From: Botrimarina mediterranea | GTDB taxonomy: Bacteria; Planctomycetota; Planctomycetia; Pirellulales; Lacipirellulaceae | Assembly (NCBI RefSeq): GCF_007753265.1 | Contig: NZ_CP036349.1 | Location: forward strand, 3,319,363 to 3,383,362 | Direction: 5' to 3' | Length of the DNA: 64,000 bases | In this document: positions 8,618-18,250 of the stretch, piece by piece | How positions within the stretch are numbered: position 1 is the first letter of the stretch | Layout of the letters: the number at the start of each line of letters is the position of its first letter | The notes under the pieces: model-generated | The model's input: only the letters and a program-made list of their open reading frames with translations | The model's database searches: none | What the model was told of the DNA's origin: nothing | Made by a program: the position numbers and the translations under genes

Positions 8618-9613
8618 TCACTCCTTCGCGCCGTACGCGACGTACTGCTCGATATTGTCGCGGGTCACCAACTCGACCGCGACGCGTGTCTTCTGCTGAA
8701 AGTCACGGTGTCCCCTCATCCAATCGTCCGCATACTCTGCCGCCTGTCGGGCCATCGTCTTCGGGAATTGCATGGCTGTGGCAACGATTTTGCCGTCACG
8801 AATGGAGTCGATCACGTCCGCGGCGCCGTCAAACCCAAAGACCTTGATCTTGTTTGCGGCGCCGGCGCTGGCTACGGCCTGGTAGGCGCCCATCGCCATC
8901 GCATCGTTACCGCAAAAGATTGCGTCGAGGTCGGGGTTCGCTTGGAGGATCGACTCGGTCACTTCAAGCGCCTTCGAGCGGTCGCAGTCGGCGTTCTGCT
9001 GGGCGACCATCTTCAACCCGGGGAAAGTATCCACGACGCTGTGGAACCCTTCGGATCGGTCGCGGGTATTGTTATCGCCAAGGATGCCGAGCAACTGGGC
9101 GTATGTGCCTTCTTCGCCAACAACTTCAACGAAGTACTGCCCCAACTCCACACAGCCAGCGTAGTTGTCCGACAGGATCTGCGCCGCGGCGACGTCATCG
9201 GCGTTGACTTCCCGGTCGATGCAGAAGACCGGCACGCCTTTCTCTTTCGCCTTGCGGACGCTGGCGACTGAGCCCTCGGAGTCGGTAGCATTGAATAGCA
9301 CCGCGTCGTATCCGGCGGCGATCAGATTGTCAAAGTGTCCCGCTTCGGTGGCCGTATCGTTCTGCGAGTCAAAGATAACTGCTTCGTGACCGAGCTCTTC
9401 GGCGCGGGCCTTGGCAGTCTCGGCAAGCACGACGAACCAGGGGTTGTTGAGCGTCGAGACGACAACGGCAAATTTGCCTTTGGCGTTGGCGCTACTCGAC
9501 TCTCGTGTCGCAGCAGGCGCCGATGGTGTTGTCTCGGCTTGCTGAGAACAGCCAACCAGACCTGCCAAATACAACAGTCCAGCGAATCCAAGGTTAATCG
9601 AGAGAAGCTTCAT
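8618..9613 (-). CDS. Sugar ABC transporter substrate-binding lipoprotein (RbsB-like)
   Basis: The 331-residue protein starts with a lipoprotein signal peptide (lipobox-like LVGC at about residue 23) and an Ala/Ser/Thr linker. A periplasmic-binding-protein type 1 domain follows: [21 protein letters not shown] at its start, [31 protein letters not shown] and [14 protein letters not shown]. These are typical of ribose/xylose-binding proteins. ATG at 9613 is used; the extra upstream residues of the open frame look non-coding. It would capture a free monosaccharide for the permease and ATPase downstream. The kinase gene ends 30 nt upstream. Confidence 0.93.
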   Translation of the reverse strand: MKLLSINLGFAGLLYLAGLVGCSQQAETTPSAPAATRESSSANAKGKFAVVVSTLNNPWFVVLAETAKARAEELGHEAVIFDSQNDTATEAGHFDNLIAAGYDAVLFNATDSEGSVASVRKAKEKGVPVFCIDREVNADDVAAAQILSDNYAGCVELGQYFVEVVGEEGTYAQLLGILGDNNTRDRSEGFHSVVDTFPGLKMVAQQNADCDRSKALEVTESILQANPDLDAIFCGNDAMAMGAYQAVASAGAANKIKVFGFDGAADVIDSIRDGKIVATAMQFPKTMARQAAEYADDWMRGHRDFQQKTRVAVELVTRDNIEQYVAYGAKE

Positions 9614-9642
9614 CGTAGGGATTCGGTTTGAGGAGAAAGCGC

Positions 9643-11118
9643 CTAGAAGACTCGCTCGACGGCGTTGCGCCAACCGGTCATCCTGCGCTTGACCTCCGCC
9701 TCGCCTTCGGTAGGCATAAACATGCGGCCCGACCGCGGCAACTTACGCAGGCCGTCGAGCGAGCCCTGCATGCCAAGACCGAGCATGCCCGCCATCGCGG
9801 CGCCGAGTGCGGAGAGGTTGGACTCATCTGTCGCTTGCAACTCACAAAGCGACATATCAGCGACCATCTGCATCAGTAAGTGATTGCGGGTGGGGCCCCC
9901 ATCGACTCGCAGGGACCGCACGGCGGCGCCGCTACGTGCGAAGGCCTCCACGACATCCGCGACTTGAAAGGCTATCGATTCGAGGGCGGCCCGCACTACG
10001 TGCTCACGACGGGTGTAGCCCGACATGCCGAGGATGGCGGCCCGAGCGTCGGGCTTCCAGTAAGGCGCCCCCATCCCCGCAAACGCTGGCACCAAGTAGA
10101 CGCCGCCTGAGTCGTTAACAGATGATGCGAGAGCCTCTGCATCGTCAATCGAAGAGAGTAAACCAAGCTGATCCTTGAGCCAGGCCAGCGTCGCCGCCGA
10201 ATAGTTAATCAGCCCTTCCCAAGCGTAAGTCGGCTGATCCGCGACGATCCAAGCAAGCGCGCCGACCATCCCGGAAGGCGCCGGTCGGAACTGTTCTCCG
10301 ATATTTACGAGCACGGAGGTCCCGCTGCCAAAGGTCGCTTTGGCGTCGCCTTGTGCGTAACAACATTGTGCGAACAGCGACGCCTGTGAGTCGCCCATAA
10401 CGCCGCAGATCGGCGCCGCCGAGGGCAGGGCGCCTCCTAAAGTGGTTTCGCCAAAGGTCGCACTGCAGTCACGCACCTCCGGTAACGCACGGACCGGAAC
10501 GCCGAAACGCTCACATAAGGACGCATCCCATGCGAGCCGCCCGATGTCGTAGAGAAGCGTACGGCTGGCGTTCGTTGGATCACTCGCATACGCCTGCCCG
10601 CTCGTCAAGCGATGCACCAGATAAGCGTCGATTGTGCCGATGCACGCCGCGCCCGAGCGGACCGCCTCTGCAATCGCAGGCTCTTCTCGCATCACCCATG
10701 CGATCTTGGAACCAGAAAAGTAGGAGTCGATCCGCAAGCCCGTCTTCTCAGCGACCTCCGGTTCGACACCCGCATTTCGCAACTCTTGGCACATGGCATC
10801 GCCCCGTCGACACTGCCAGACAATCGCTGGCCGTAACGGCTCGCCTGTCGTTCGGTCAAAGACAACAACCGTCTCGCGCTGGTTAGTGATCGAAACTCCC
10901 CGCACCGACGCGAGTTTATCGGGATGACGACCGCACAACTCCCGCGCCGCCGAGAAGACGTTGCCGATGATTTCGGCCGCATCGTGCTCGACCCATCCTG
11001 GTTGGGGATAGTGCTGGGCGTGCTCTAGCGAACAGCCGTCTACGACGGCGCCCGAGGCATCGACGAGAAGGACCTTGGTCGCCGAGGTGCTCTGATCGAT
11101 AGCGATGAGATAACTCAC
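9643..11118 (-). CDS. FGGY carbohydrate kinase, glycerol-kinase-like (candidate apulose/ketose kinase)
   Basis: The 491-residue protein has the FGGY N-domain start [17 protein letters not shown], the glycerol-kinase-like segments [22 protein letters not shown] and [16 protein letters not shown], then [11 protein letters not shown] and the C-domain [20 protein letters not shown]. It should phosphorylate a small polyol or ketose. Linked to a sugar isomerase and a split transketolase, it is a good candidate for apulose kinase or another ketopentose kinase. True glycerol kinase is less likely because no glycerol facilitator or GlpD is nearby. Its GTG start overlaps the transketolase stop (GTGA). 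Confidence 0.9.
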   Translation of the reverse strand: MSYLIAIDQSTSATKVLLVDASGAVVDGCSLEHAQHYPQPGWVEHDAAEIIGNVFSAARELCGRHPDKLASVRGVSITNQRETVVVFDRTTGEPLRPAIVWQCRRGDAMCQELRNAGVEPEVAEKTGLRIDSYFSGSKIAWVMREEPAIAEAVRSGAACIGTIDAYLVHRLTSGQAYASDPTNASRTLLYDIGRLAWDASLCERFGVPVRALPEVRDCSATFGETTLGGALPSAAPICGVMGDSQASLFAQCCYAQGDAKATFGSGTSVLVNIGEQFRPAPSGMVGALAWIVADQPTYAWEGLINYSAATLAWLKDQLGLLSSIDDAEALASSVNDSGGVYLVPAFAGMGAPYWKPDARAAILGMSGYTRREHVVRAALESIAFQVADVVEAFARSGAAVRSLRVDGGPTRNHLLMQMVADMSLCELQATDESNLSALGAAMAGMLGLGMQGSLDGLRKLPRSGRMFMPTEGEAEVKRRMTGWRNAVERVF

Positions 11119-12131
11119 AGAACCACCCTCGCCGCGTCGAGTGCTCTCAAGGCGCGGTCGGCGATGCCCTCCATCGACAGACCGTAGCGGCCAAAGATGT
11201 CGGCTTGGCTACCGGTGTAGGTGTCTTCATCCGGGATCGCGACGCCACGGAACACCGGCGTCATCCCAGCTCCGAGCAAGAGCCGTGCGACCGCGTCGCC
11301 CAGTCCACCGTGCTCTGAATGCTCTTCTGCCGTGAGCACAACGCGACACTCTCGCCCCGCGGCTAGCAACGCCGACTCATCGAGCGGTTTGACTGAGGGT
11401 ATGCTCAGAACACGGGACTCGACGCCGTGCTCGGCAAGCAGATCGGCAGCGAGTAGACAGTGAATGACCGTCTCGCCGGCGCCGATCAACGCCACGTCAT
11501 CGCCGTCGCGAAGTAGAGAAGCAACTCGCGGGTCCCTGGGCGCGGGTTCGTCTGAAAGGTCGTAGAGCGCCGCTTTGCCGAATCGAAGGTAGACGGGTCG
11601 GTCGTGCGTCGCCGCCCAGCGGATCGAGGAGCGCGTCTCACGATTATCTGCCGGGGCGAGCACAGTGACGTTGTGGATCGCCCGCAGCGCCGCGAAGTCG
11701 TGCAAGGAATGATGGGTGCTGCCGAGGGCGCCGTAGCTGACACCGGCGCTAATGCCTACTAGCGCAACAGGCAGGTCTGAATAGCAGACGTCGTTCTTTA
11801 TCTGCTCCAGCGACCGCGTCGCCAAGAAGCACGCCGGCGACACAGCGAAGACGGTCTTGCCGCACGAAGCAATCCCCGCCGCCACGCCGACGAGATTCTG
11901 CTCGGCGATGCCGACTTCGACGATCTGCTTCGGTAAAGCCTCGCCGAACGGTTTGAGCTTGCCAGAGCCGCGCGAGTCGCTGGTGACGGCGAGAACATTG
12001 CGATCAGCCGTCGCTAGCTCCGTGAGTGCTTCTGCGAAGACATCGAGGTTCGCCTTGCCTAAGCGCAGGCCCAGGCGCTCGGCGCGTGCTTTGGCCTCGG
12101 CGGAGTGGAGGCTGGGGGCGGGAGCGCTCAT
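11115..12131 (-). CDS. Transketolase, C-terminal subunit
   Basis: The 338-residue protein equals the pyrimidine-binding plus C-terminal domains of transketolase. It carries IVEVGIAEQNLVGVAAGIA with the thiamine-activating Glu, YGALGSTHHSLHDFAALRAI, and a C-terminal domain with EEHSEHGGLGDAVA. It forms a functional enzyme with the N-terminal subunit, whose stop overlaps this ATG (ATGA). Split transketolases are known in several catabolic operons, including apulose-4-phosphate transketolase (AptA/AptB) and sulfofructose transketolase. In this operon it would transfer a two-carbon unit from the kinase's ketose-phosphate product to a triose phosphate. Confidence 0.92.
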   Translation of the reverse strand: MSAPAPSLHSAEAKARAERLGLRLGKANLDVFAEALTELATADRNVLAVTSDSRGSGKLKPFGEALPKQIVEVGIAEQNLVGVAAGIASCGKTVFAVSPACFLATRSLEQIKNDVCYSDLPVALVGISAGVSYGALGSTHHSLHDFAALRAIHNVTVLAPADNRETRSSIRWAATHDRPVYLRFGKAALYDLSDEPAPRDPRVASLLRDGDDVALIGAGETVIHCLLAADLLAEHGVESRVLSIPSVKPLDESALLAAGRECRVVLTAEEHSEHGGLGDAVARLLLGAGMTPVFRGVAIPDEDTYTGSQADIFGRYGLSMEGIADRALRALDAARVVL

Positions 12132-12958
12132 TTCAACGCTCCTTCTAGCTCGGCCATCGCCACAGCAAACTCGTCAGCCGAAGGAACGCCATGATGCCAT
12201 TTAACGACGCCCTCCATAAAACTAACGCCACGGCCCTTCACGGTTCTTGCGATAATGCACGTCGGCTTGCCGGAAGCAGCGGGGCGTGACAACGCGGTCG
12301 TGAGTTCGGCGACGTCATGACCATCAATACACAAGACTTCCCACCCGAAGCTCGTGAACTTCTCATCTAGCGGCTCGTTGCAGCAGACATCGCGCGTGGC
12401 GCCGGTGATTTGCAACGTGTTGCAGTCGATGATCGCTGTTAGATTGTCGAGCTTGTAGTGAGCGGCGCACATGGCGGCTTCCCAGTTCGAGCCCTCGGCG
12501 AGTTCGCCGTCGCCCAGCAGCGTGAAGACACGGTAGGACGCCGCATCAAGCTTTCCGGCGATCGCCATGCCGACTGAAACAGGCAAGCCGTGCCCGAGGG
12601 CGCCGGTATTCATCTCAATGCCGGGAATCTTTCGCGTCGGATGCCCGACGAAGTACGAACCGCCGCGACAGAGCTTCTCTAGCGATTCAAATGGGTAGAA
12701 GCCCTTGTCCGCAAGCACGACGTAGAGCGCTTCGACCGAGTGCCCCTTGCTTTGCACGTAACGATCGCGAAGCGGGTCGCGCCAGTTCACGGGCGAGATG
12801 TTCATCACCCGGTTGTAGAGCACGTTGAGGATGTCGATGCAAGACAGGCTGCCGCCGGTGTGGCCGGCGCCGGCGTGGTAGATCGCACGCAGCACGTCGC
12901 GGCGATACTCGGCACTCTTGCGCCGCAGATGTTGGTCGGTGAGGGCAGGGCGGGTCAT
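12128..12958 (-). CDS. Transketolase, N-terminal subunit
   Basis: The 276-residue protein is the thiamine-pyrophosphate-binding domain. It shows GAGHTGGSLSCIDIL, FVGHPTRKIPGIEMNTGALG with GHGLPVSVGMA, and the GDG...N motif (GDGELAEGSNWEAAM then IIDCNTLQ). It lacks the pyrimidine-binding half, which is supplied by the next gene. ATG at 12958 overlaps the isomerase stop (ATGA); a slightly longer in-frame start would fall inside the isomerase gene. Pairing with an FGGY kinase and an aldose isomerase argues for a dedicated sugar-degrading transketolase rather than the housekeeping one. Confidence 0.92.
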   Translation of the reverse strand: MTRPALTDQHLRRKSAEYRRDVLRAIYHAGAGHTGGSLSCIDILNVLYNRVMNISPVNWRDPLRDRYVQSKGHSVEALYVVLADKGFYPFESLEKLCRGGSYFVGHPTRKIPGIEMNTGALGHGLPVSVGMAIAGKLDAASYRVFTLLGDGELAEGSNWEAAMCAAHYKLDNLTAIIDCNTLQITGATRDVCCNEPLDEKFTSFGWEVLCIDGHDVAELTTALSRPAASGKPTCIIARTVKGRGVSFMEGVVKWHHGVPSADEFAVAMAELEGALK

Positions 12959-14400
12959 GGGGCGCCCCCTCCCTCGTGATGGTAAGTTTCCCAACCGAGG
13001 TAGGTCTCGAACGCCTCAACCAACGCCGCCGCCGAATGCGACTGCGTCATGACAACATGATGCTCAAATCCATTCTTACAGACGTGCTTGAGCAATGCTT
13101 GCAGCCGTGGCACGTGGGCGACGGCTCGGGTGCCGAAGGTATCGAGAACGTCGTCAGTGAGTTGGCCTTCGCCAACATACGCACAGATGCGGCCTTCGCT
13201 GTCGGCGGTTGTAAGGCGTCCATACGTCAATGGACCGGCTGGCGTGCGACCTTCCATGGCGCCGTAGGTGTTCTCGACGCCGAGCGTGCTGCCGAGGATC
13301 GGCGCCGTGGCGATCTTGGCGTCGGGGATAAAGCTCTTCGCCCAGTTGCCGCAGTGGAACAGAGCGCACTTTTCGTCGTCGTCGCCATAGTTGTTATTCC
13401 AATCGACTAACGCGGCAGGCGAATCAGCGGCGAGTTGCATGGCGTACATTGTCAACGTGCCGGTGACATCGACCTCACAGGCGCTGGGCATAAAGCGTTC
13501 GCTCATCATGCTCATCAGCGTGCAGACGTTGCAGCCAAGATTCTGCTGCACCGAGGTCCAGCACTGGATTGCCGTTGCGTCGAGGGCGTTATCCGCCATC
13601 CAATCAGCAAGCACGACGCCCATCCGCGCCATTTGCACGAGTTTCTCGTGGGGCACTCCCGGCGCCGCGGCGTAGGCGCGGATGTCGTCGAGCTTCGCGA
13701 CTACACGACTATCGGTCGAATCGAGCTTATTCGCCTGGGCGATAAACTCCGACAAGTCCACGGTTGTGACACCGACGCCGTTGCGTTCAAGAATCTTCTC
13801 GCTATAGCGCACCGTGTTGAAAGCCCCTGGTCGGGCGCCGACGGCGCCAAGCCGCACCCCCCGCAGGCCATTCACCACGCGGCACACGGCTAGAAACTTT
13901 CGTAAGTCCTCGCGGAAGTTATCCGATGCTGGCGTCGAGACATGCTTCTGCGTAAGCGTGAACGGGATGCCGGCTTGGCTAAGGTTGTTGCAGATCGAGA
14001 TCTTGCCGCAAAAGGCGTCGCGGCGGCGCGAAACGCCGAGTTGATTGAGGTCGTCGGGATAGCCCTGCACGAGCACTGGCACGTTGAGACCGGCAAGCTT
14101 GAGCGTGTCGGCAACGCCTTTCTCATCGCCAAAGTTAGGCAAGCAAATCAGTACCCCATCGATTTCGTCGCGGCGTTGGCGGAAGAGTTCAGCGCACCGC
14201 CGCGCGTCGGCGTGCGTCTCGACGCCGCCGAGCTTCGAATCCTCCTCCCCCAGCCAGACCGGTTCAAGACCCAGCTTAGCAAGGAGCGCAGCGAGATCGG
14301 CCCGCGCCTCGGTAACGAGCTGGTCGGGAAAGAAATCTCGGTTGCCGACGATGACGCCCAACTTGGGCACGCCGCCTGATTTAACGCCGCGATTTGGCAT
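12955..14400 (-). CDS. L-fucose/L-arabinose isomerase-like protein
   Basis: The 481-residue protein resembles the fucose/arabinose isomerase superfamily. It has an N-terminal Rossmann-like domain (KLGVIVGNRDFF, DGVLICLPNFGDEKGVADTLK) and a C-terminal active-site half with SACEVDVTGTLTMYAM (Glu309), LVDWNNNYG (Asp333) and ALFHCGNW (His349) as likely metal or catalytic residues. It should convert an aldose to a ketose for the downstream kinase. A GH29 enzyme upstream suggests fucose, but no fuculose-phosphate aldolase is present. A split transketolase is there instead, so a pentose or apiose-like aldose is also possible. ATG at 14400 follows a 114-nt spacer. Confidence 0.85.
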   Translation of the reverse strand: MPNRGVKSGGVPKLGVIVGNRDFFPDQLVTEARADLAALLAKLGLEPVWLGEEDSKLGGVETHADARRCAELFRQRRDEIDGVLICLPNFGDEKGVADTLKLAGLNVPVLVQGYPDDLNQLGVSRRRDAFCGKISICNNLSQAGIPFTLTQKHVSTPASDNFREDLRKFLAVCRVVNGLRGVRLGAVGARPGAFNTVRYSEKILERNGVGVTTVDLSEFIAQANKLDSTDSRVVAKLDDIRAYAAAPGVPHEKLVQMARMGVVLADWMADNALDATAIQCWTSVQQNLGCNVCTLMSMMSERFMPSACEVDVTGTLTMYAMQLAADSPAALVDWNNNYGDDDEKCALFHCGNWAKSFIPDAKIATAPILGSTLGVENTYGAMEGRTPAGPLTYGRLTTADSEGRICAYVGEGQLTDDVLDTFGTRAVAHVPRLQALLKHVCKNGFEHHVVMTQSHSAAALVEAFETYLGWETYHHEGGGAP

Positions 14401-14514
14401 GAGTTGCTCGCGTCTTGCGAACGGATATGTGTGAATCTAACTAGATCGTTCTCTGCCCGTGAATGACGAGTGCAAGCACGAATGATTGCAGTAGGTGACC
14501 TGTTGTCTCACTTC

Positions 14515-17028
14515 TTATTCGCGCCGAGTGGCGTTATTAGCAGACTCTTCCAGTTTCACTTCAACGGCGTGAGCAAACCGACTTGGTGCTTCCACCGGAA
14601 GGGTTACTTCAAGCCCCTCATCGCTCTGATGCCAGCGGACGGCTTCATCGCTGCCGAGCAGCCGTACCATCGAAGCCTTGACCGCCGCTTCGCCAAGCGA
14701 CTCAATCACCAACTTGCCGTCATCGGGCCACGCAAGGGCGATTGCATAGACTTTGTCATCCTTCGTTGTGAATCGAATGTCGTTGCCGGTAAACTCCGGG
14801 CGTTCGCCGTCGGTGAACGAGCCGGCCGCCTCTTTCGTGGGGCCCTCGCCGAACCGCTTCCACGGCCGCGTGCCATAGATTGCTTCGCCATTGACGCGCA
14901 ACCACGCGCCGATCTCACGCAGCATCTGCTGCTCCGGTTCGGGTACCGTGCCATCCGCCTTGGGGCCGATGTTCAGCAGCATGACTCCATTCTTGCTGAC
15001 GACATCGACGAGATCGTCGATAATCTCGCCCGTCGGCTTGTAGTCTTGTCCTTCGATGTAGCCCCAGGAGTTTCGCGAAACGGAGGTGCAGGTCTGCCAC
15101 AGCTCGGGTTGGATGCCGGCAAACTTGCCGCGCTCGACGTCGAGCACGCCCGTGCCTCGGGGGAACGAATAGCCCTCCCACTCTTTGAAATTGATTGCCG
15201 GCTCGTAGCCTGCCTCAGCGGCCCGGTTGTAATAGTAAGCCGCGAAGCGCTGTAGATAGGGTTGGAACGCTGGCTGGCAGACCCACCAGTCGAAGTACAT
15301 GACGCGGGGCTCGAACTTATCGACAATCTCGCACGAACGCAGCAGCCAGTCGTCGAGAAACTCTTTCGATGGCGGTTCGGATTGGTTCTCCGCAACGCGT
15401 TTGCCGTGCGCCGGGCCGTAGAGTGTGGCGTAATCCTCGTCCTGCACGTCCGATTCGATCTGACGGCCACCGCCGTAAAACCACCAGTTCTCTGCACGAT
15501 GGGACGAAGCGCCGACGGTTATTCCCTGCTCGCGGCACGCGGCGGCGAGGTCGCCGATCAAGTCACGCTCGGGTCCTTTCTTCGCCGCATTCCACTCGGT
15601 GAGCCGGCTATCGAACATCGGGAAGCCATCGTGGTGTTCCACCACAGGCACGACATATCGAGCACCCGACTCGCGAAATAGCTCAGCCCACTCTGCAGGA
15701 TCGAACTTTTCAGCTTCAAACTGCTCGATGAGGTCCTTGTAGCCGACATTCGTGTGCGGACCGTAGGTCTTGAGGTGGTGCTCGTACTCGGGCGAATCCT
15801 TGCGATACATGTTGCGTGGGTACCACTCGCTGCCGAACGCCGGCACGCTGTAAGCGCCCCAATGGATGAAAAGGCCAAACTTGGCGTCGGCGTACCAACT
15901 TGGCGTCTCGAAACCCTTGAGGGACCGCCAGGTCGGCTTGAATGGGCCGGCCTCAGCGACACGATCGATCTCCTCCAGTCGCTTTGTGATCTCTTCGGGC
16001 GACAGCTGCGGTACAAATGGCTGCCCCAGGCCCGGGGTCTGCTCCGCGCCGACACGCAGCAAGTAGTCGAGTTCCTTCTGCGTGACCCTGAATACGGTCC
16101 CGTGCTTGTGGCCCTCAGGGAAAGTCACCGGCGCGTTGGTGAAGTTGACGAAGTCCTTTGTCGCTAGGGCGCCATACTTCTTGACGCCGTAGTTGTCGTA
16201 GTAGAGAAGCCACTCCTCGCCGACGCGGGCGACGGTGGGTCCCTCTGTCATCGACTCGGTGATGGGATCAGAGACGTTACGCCAGGGGCCCGTAGGAGAA
16301 TCCCCTTCGGCGACGCGTAACGCGAGCACGGGCCGGGTGTTGTCTTTAAGCACCAGCTTGTAGGAAGCTTCGCCCTCTCTACTCCACGGCACGATGATTG
16401 CATCGATGACGCTAAAGCCCGGCTCGCAGAAGAGCTCGGCGGGCGTAAACTCCAGGAAGTCACGCGTCGTCGTGTAGTACATCCGATGATTGTTGTGGTG
16501 CTTCTCCTGACCATCGGGATAGCGGCCAGGAATCGTCGAGGCCCAGGCGATGATGAACCGCTCGCGGGGTTCGTCGTAGACAACCTCTGGCGCCCAGACG
16601 TTGACCGTCGTCGGCTCGTGCTCCATCACCGGCAGGAAGCGCTGCGGCGACCAGTGCACGAGATCCTGAGACGAGGCGTAGCCGAAGCCCGGATCGCCGC
16701 GCCAAGCGGTCGTCCATACCAGATGAAAGGTTCCATCCGGCCCACGGACGAGGCTCGGATCACGCATCAACTGACCCGACCCAGCCCAGGGCTTGAGGAA
16801 GACACCGGGGACGCGTTTCCAGTTGAACCCGTCCTTACTCCACACAAACCGAAGACCGGCGTCGGCAGGTTCTTCGAAGGACGTGAAGAGGAAAACGGAG
16901 TCCGCCGCCTCGATGGTATAGGCCGGCTGTCCGTTAGCTGCAAAGCACAAGGCAACCGCAAGCAGCGCCATTCCGTGCCGTCGCAGCAATTGACGAGCCA
17001 GTCGCAGAATGCGATCCGTAGATACCAT
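14515..17028 (-). CDS. Secreted two-domain glycoside hydrolase: GH43-like propeller fused to GH29 alpha-L-fucosidase
   Basis: About 837 residues with an N-terminal signal sequence (MALLAVALCFAANG). Residues about 45-330 resemble a five-bladed GH43-type domain with MRDPSLV, NVWAPEVVYD and TEGPTVA. These supply the three acids, although the usual WAPD modulator is Glu here. Residues about 380-800 match GH29: WYADAKFGLFIHWGAYSVPAFGSEWY, GARYVVPVVEHHDGFPMFDS and VMYFDWW, where the Asp (about residue 580) is the predicted nucleophile. It would remove fucose and possibly a pentose from a glycan in the periplasm or outside. The start at 17028 avoids overlap with the DUF1559 gene; an ATG at 17052 is possible. 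Confidence 0.87.
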   Translation of the reverse strand: MVSTDRILRLARQLLRRHGMALLAVALCFAANGQPAYTIEAADSVFLFTSFEEPADAGLRFVWSKDGFNWKRVPGVFLKPWAGSGQLMRDPSLVRGPDGTFHLVWTTAWRGDPGFGYASSQDLVHWSPQRFLPVMEHEPTTVNVWAPEVVYDEPRERFIIAWASTIPGRYPDGQEKHHNNHRMYYTTTRDFLEFTPAELFCEPGFSVIDAIIVPWSREGEASYKLVLKDNTRPVLALRVAEGDSPTGPWRNVSDPITESMTEGPTVARVGEEWLLYYDNYGVKKYGALATKDFVNFTNAPVTFPEGHKHGTVFRVTQKELDYLLRVGAEQTPGLGQPFVPQLSPEEITKRLEEIDRVAEAGPFKPTWRSLKGFETPSWYADAKFGLFIHWGAYSVPAFGSEWYPRNMYRKDSPEYEHHLKTYGPHTNVGYKDLIEQFEAEKFDPAEWAELFRESGARYVVPVVEHHDGFPMFDSRLTEWNAAKKGPERDLIGDLAAACREQGITVGASSHRAENWWFYGGGRQIESDVQDEDYATLYGPAHGKRVAENQSEPPSKEFLDDWLLRSCEIVDKFEPRVMYFDWWVCQPAFQPYLQRFAAYYYNRAAEAGYEPAINFKEWEGYSFPRGTGVLDVERGKFAGIQPELWQTCTSVSRNSWGYIEGQDYKPTGEIIDDLVDVVSKNGVMLLNIGPKADGTVPEPEQQMLREIGAWLRVNGEAIYGTRPWKRFGEGPTKEAAGSFTDGERPEFTGNDIRFTTKDDKVYAIALAWPDDGKLVIESLGEAAVKASMVRLLGSDEAVRWHQSDEGLEVTLPVEAPSRFAHAVEVKLEESANNATRRE

Positions 17029-17039
17029 ATGCCGTGAAC

Positions 17040-18110
17040 TCAGTCCGGCCATGCGGCTGCGGGATCGGCTGACTCTTCGTTGTTGCGGTCGCCGAGGTTA
17101 TTCCATACATACTTCTCTACATCCAATCCGTAGGTGTGGACGGAGCCATCGCAGAGAGCGGCCTGGACGACTCCCGGGTGAGCCGACCCTGCTGCCTTGT
17201 GGTAGGCGCCCCGTATACTATCCAAGTTGCTTGGATTCATGTTGGGCGGCAGGTCGCTATCTTGCCTTGGCCTCTCGCCGAAACTCCGCGCGTTGTCGGT
17301 GTCGAATCCGTGATACACGGTGTTGTCATCTCCGCCATGCGTACCAGTCTCGTAGAGGTAGACGGGCAAGTACTTCTCAACAACCATGGCAGTCTTTGAA
17401 GTGCCGTCCGTGATCTGACTAAATCTCACGCCCCACCGCGGCCCTACGACTCCGTTTTGAGGAAACGGCTTGACCTCAGCACCATTCGTGCCGCAATTGG
17501 GATATAGGGTGTAGCACTGCGGGCCCGGGCCAGGTGTGTGCGGAGTTGCGCCACCATTGGCTGCATAGTCGTTCTTTGCATACTCTCCAGTGGGAGTCCG
17601 AGACGCATTGAACATCAAGTTCTGTTCTGACACGGGGTACGCCTTCACGGCGCGACGGGACGGGCAGAGAACCGAAGCAATCGGTGTTGCGATCAGACGC
17701 ATTAGGGCGTCTTTCTTGGGGGTAGTCTCGGCGCCAATGAAATTTCCCAAACCGGCTCCGATCTGCTGAGTTGAAGTTTCCTCAATGAAAGGAGTGATGG
17801 AGAAGATCCAACTCCCCGGCTGCTTCTGCCCTACGCCCCAGTCGGGATCGCCTGTCCACTGGAATCCCCATCCACCTGAAGGCATTTCTTTATGCGTCGA
17901 CTCGTAGTTTAGGCATGCCAATGCCAGTTGCTTCAAGTTGTTCTTGCACTGATTCCGCCGCGCCGCTTCGCGTGCCGCCTGCACGGCGGGGAGCAATAGC
18001 GCCACGAGAATGCCGATGATCGCGATCACGACCAGCAGTTCGACGAGCGTGAAGCCGACGCGGGGCTTCTCACCGCGGAGGAGACCTGAACGCAAGGTGA
18101 CGCAATTCAT
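17040..18110 (-). CDS. DUF1559 pilin-like prepilin (type II secretion pseudopilin-like)
   Basis: The 356-residue protein starts with a short leader and the type IV pilin methylation motif [21 protein letters not shown]. The planctomycete DUF1559 block [20 protein letters not shown] follows, and it ends with the family's C-terminal [11 protein letters not shown] segment. A conserved PSGGWGFQW element is shared with the second DUF1559 protein at 22822-23889. Planctomycetes carry many such proteins; they are surface or periplasmic and often sit beside polysaccharide genes, with no proven role. ATG at 18110 is chosen because the leader then has normal length; an ATG at 18191 would extend it by 27 residues. 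Confidence 0.88.
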   Translation of the reverse strand: MNCVTLRSGLLRGEKPRVGFTLVELLVVIAIIGILVALLLPAVQAAREAARRNQCKNNLKQLALACLNYESTHKEMPSGGWGFQWTGDPDWGVGQKQPGSWIFSITPFIEETSTQQIGAGLGNFIGAETTPKKDALMRLIATPIASVLCPSRRAVKAYPVSEQNLMFNASRTPTGEYAKNDYAANGGATPHTPGPGPQCYTLYPNCGTNGAEVKPFPQNGVVGPRWGVRFSQITDGTSKTAMVVEKYLPVYLYETGTHGGDDNTVYHGFDTDNARSFGERPRQDSDLPPNMNPSNLDSIRGAYHKAAGSAHPGVVQAALCDGSVHTYGLDVEKYVWNNLGDRNNEESADPAAAWPD

Positions 18111-18250
18111 CTGACGAGCACTCCAGAAGAGTCTGACGCTCGACCCGCGCCTACGCGGGCCGACGCCTCTTGATTGTTCCAATCGTATCATTTTGGCTTC
18201 TAAAATCGCTGCAGAACGGCAGCCTGCTTTCCAGACAATCCGCCACGGCG

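Noticed and set aside
9643-11118. Housekeeping glycerol kinase
   Set aside because: Sequence is similar to it, but the operon holds no glycerol genes and pairs it with an isomerase, an importer and a transketolase.
12955-14400. Plain L-fucose pathway
   Set aside because: Isomerase and kinase would fit, but no fuculose-phosphate aldolase is present and a split transketolase takes its place.
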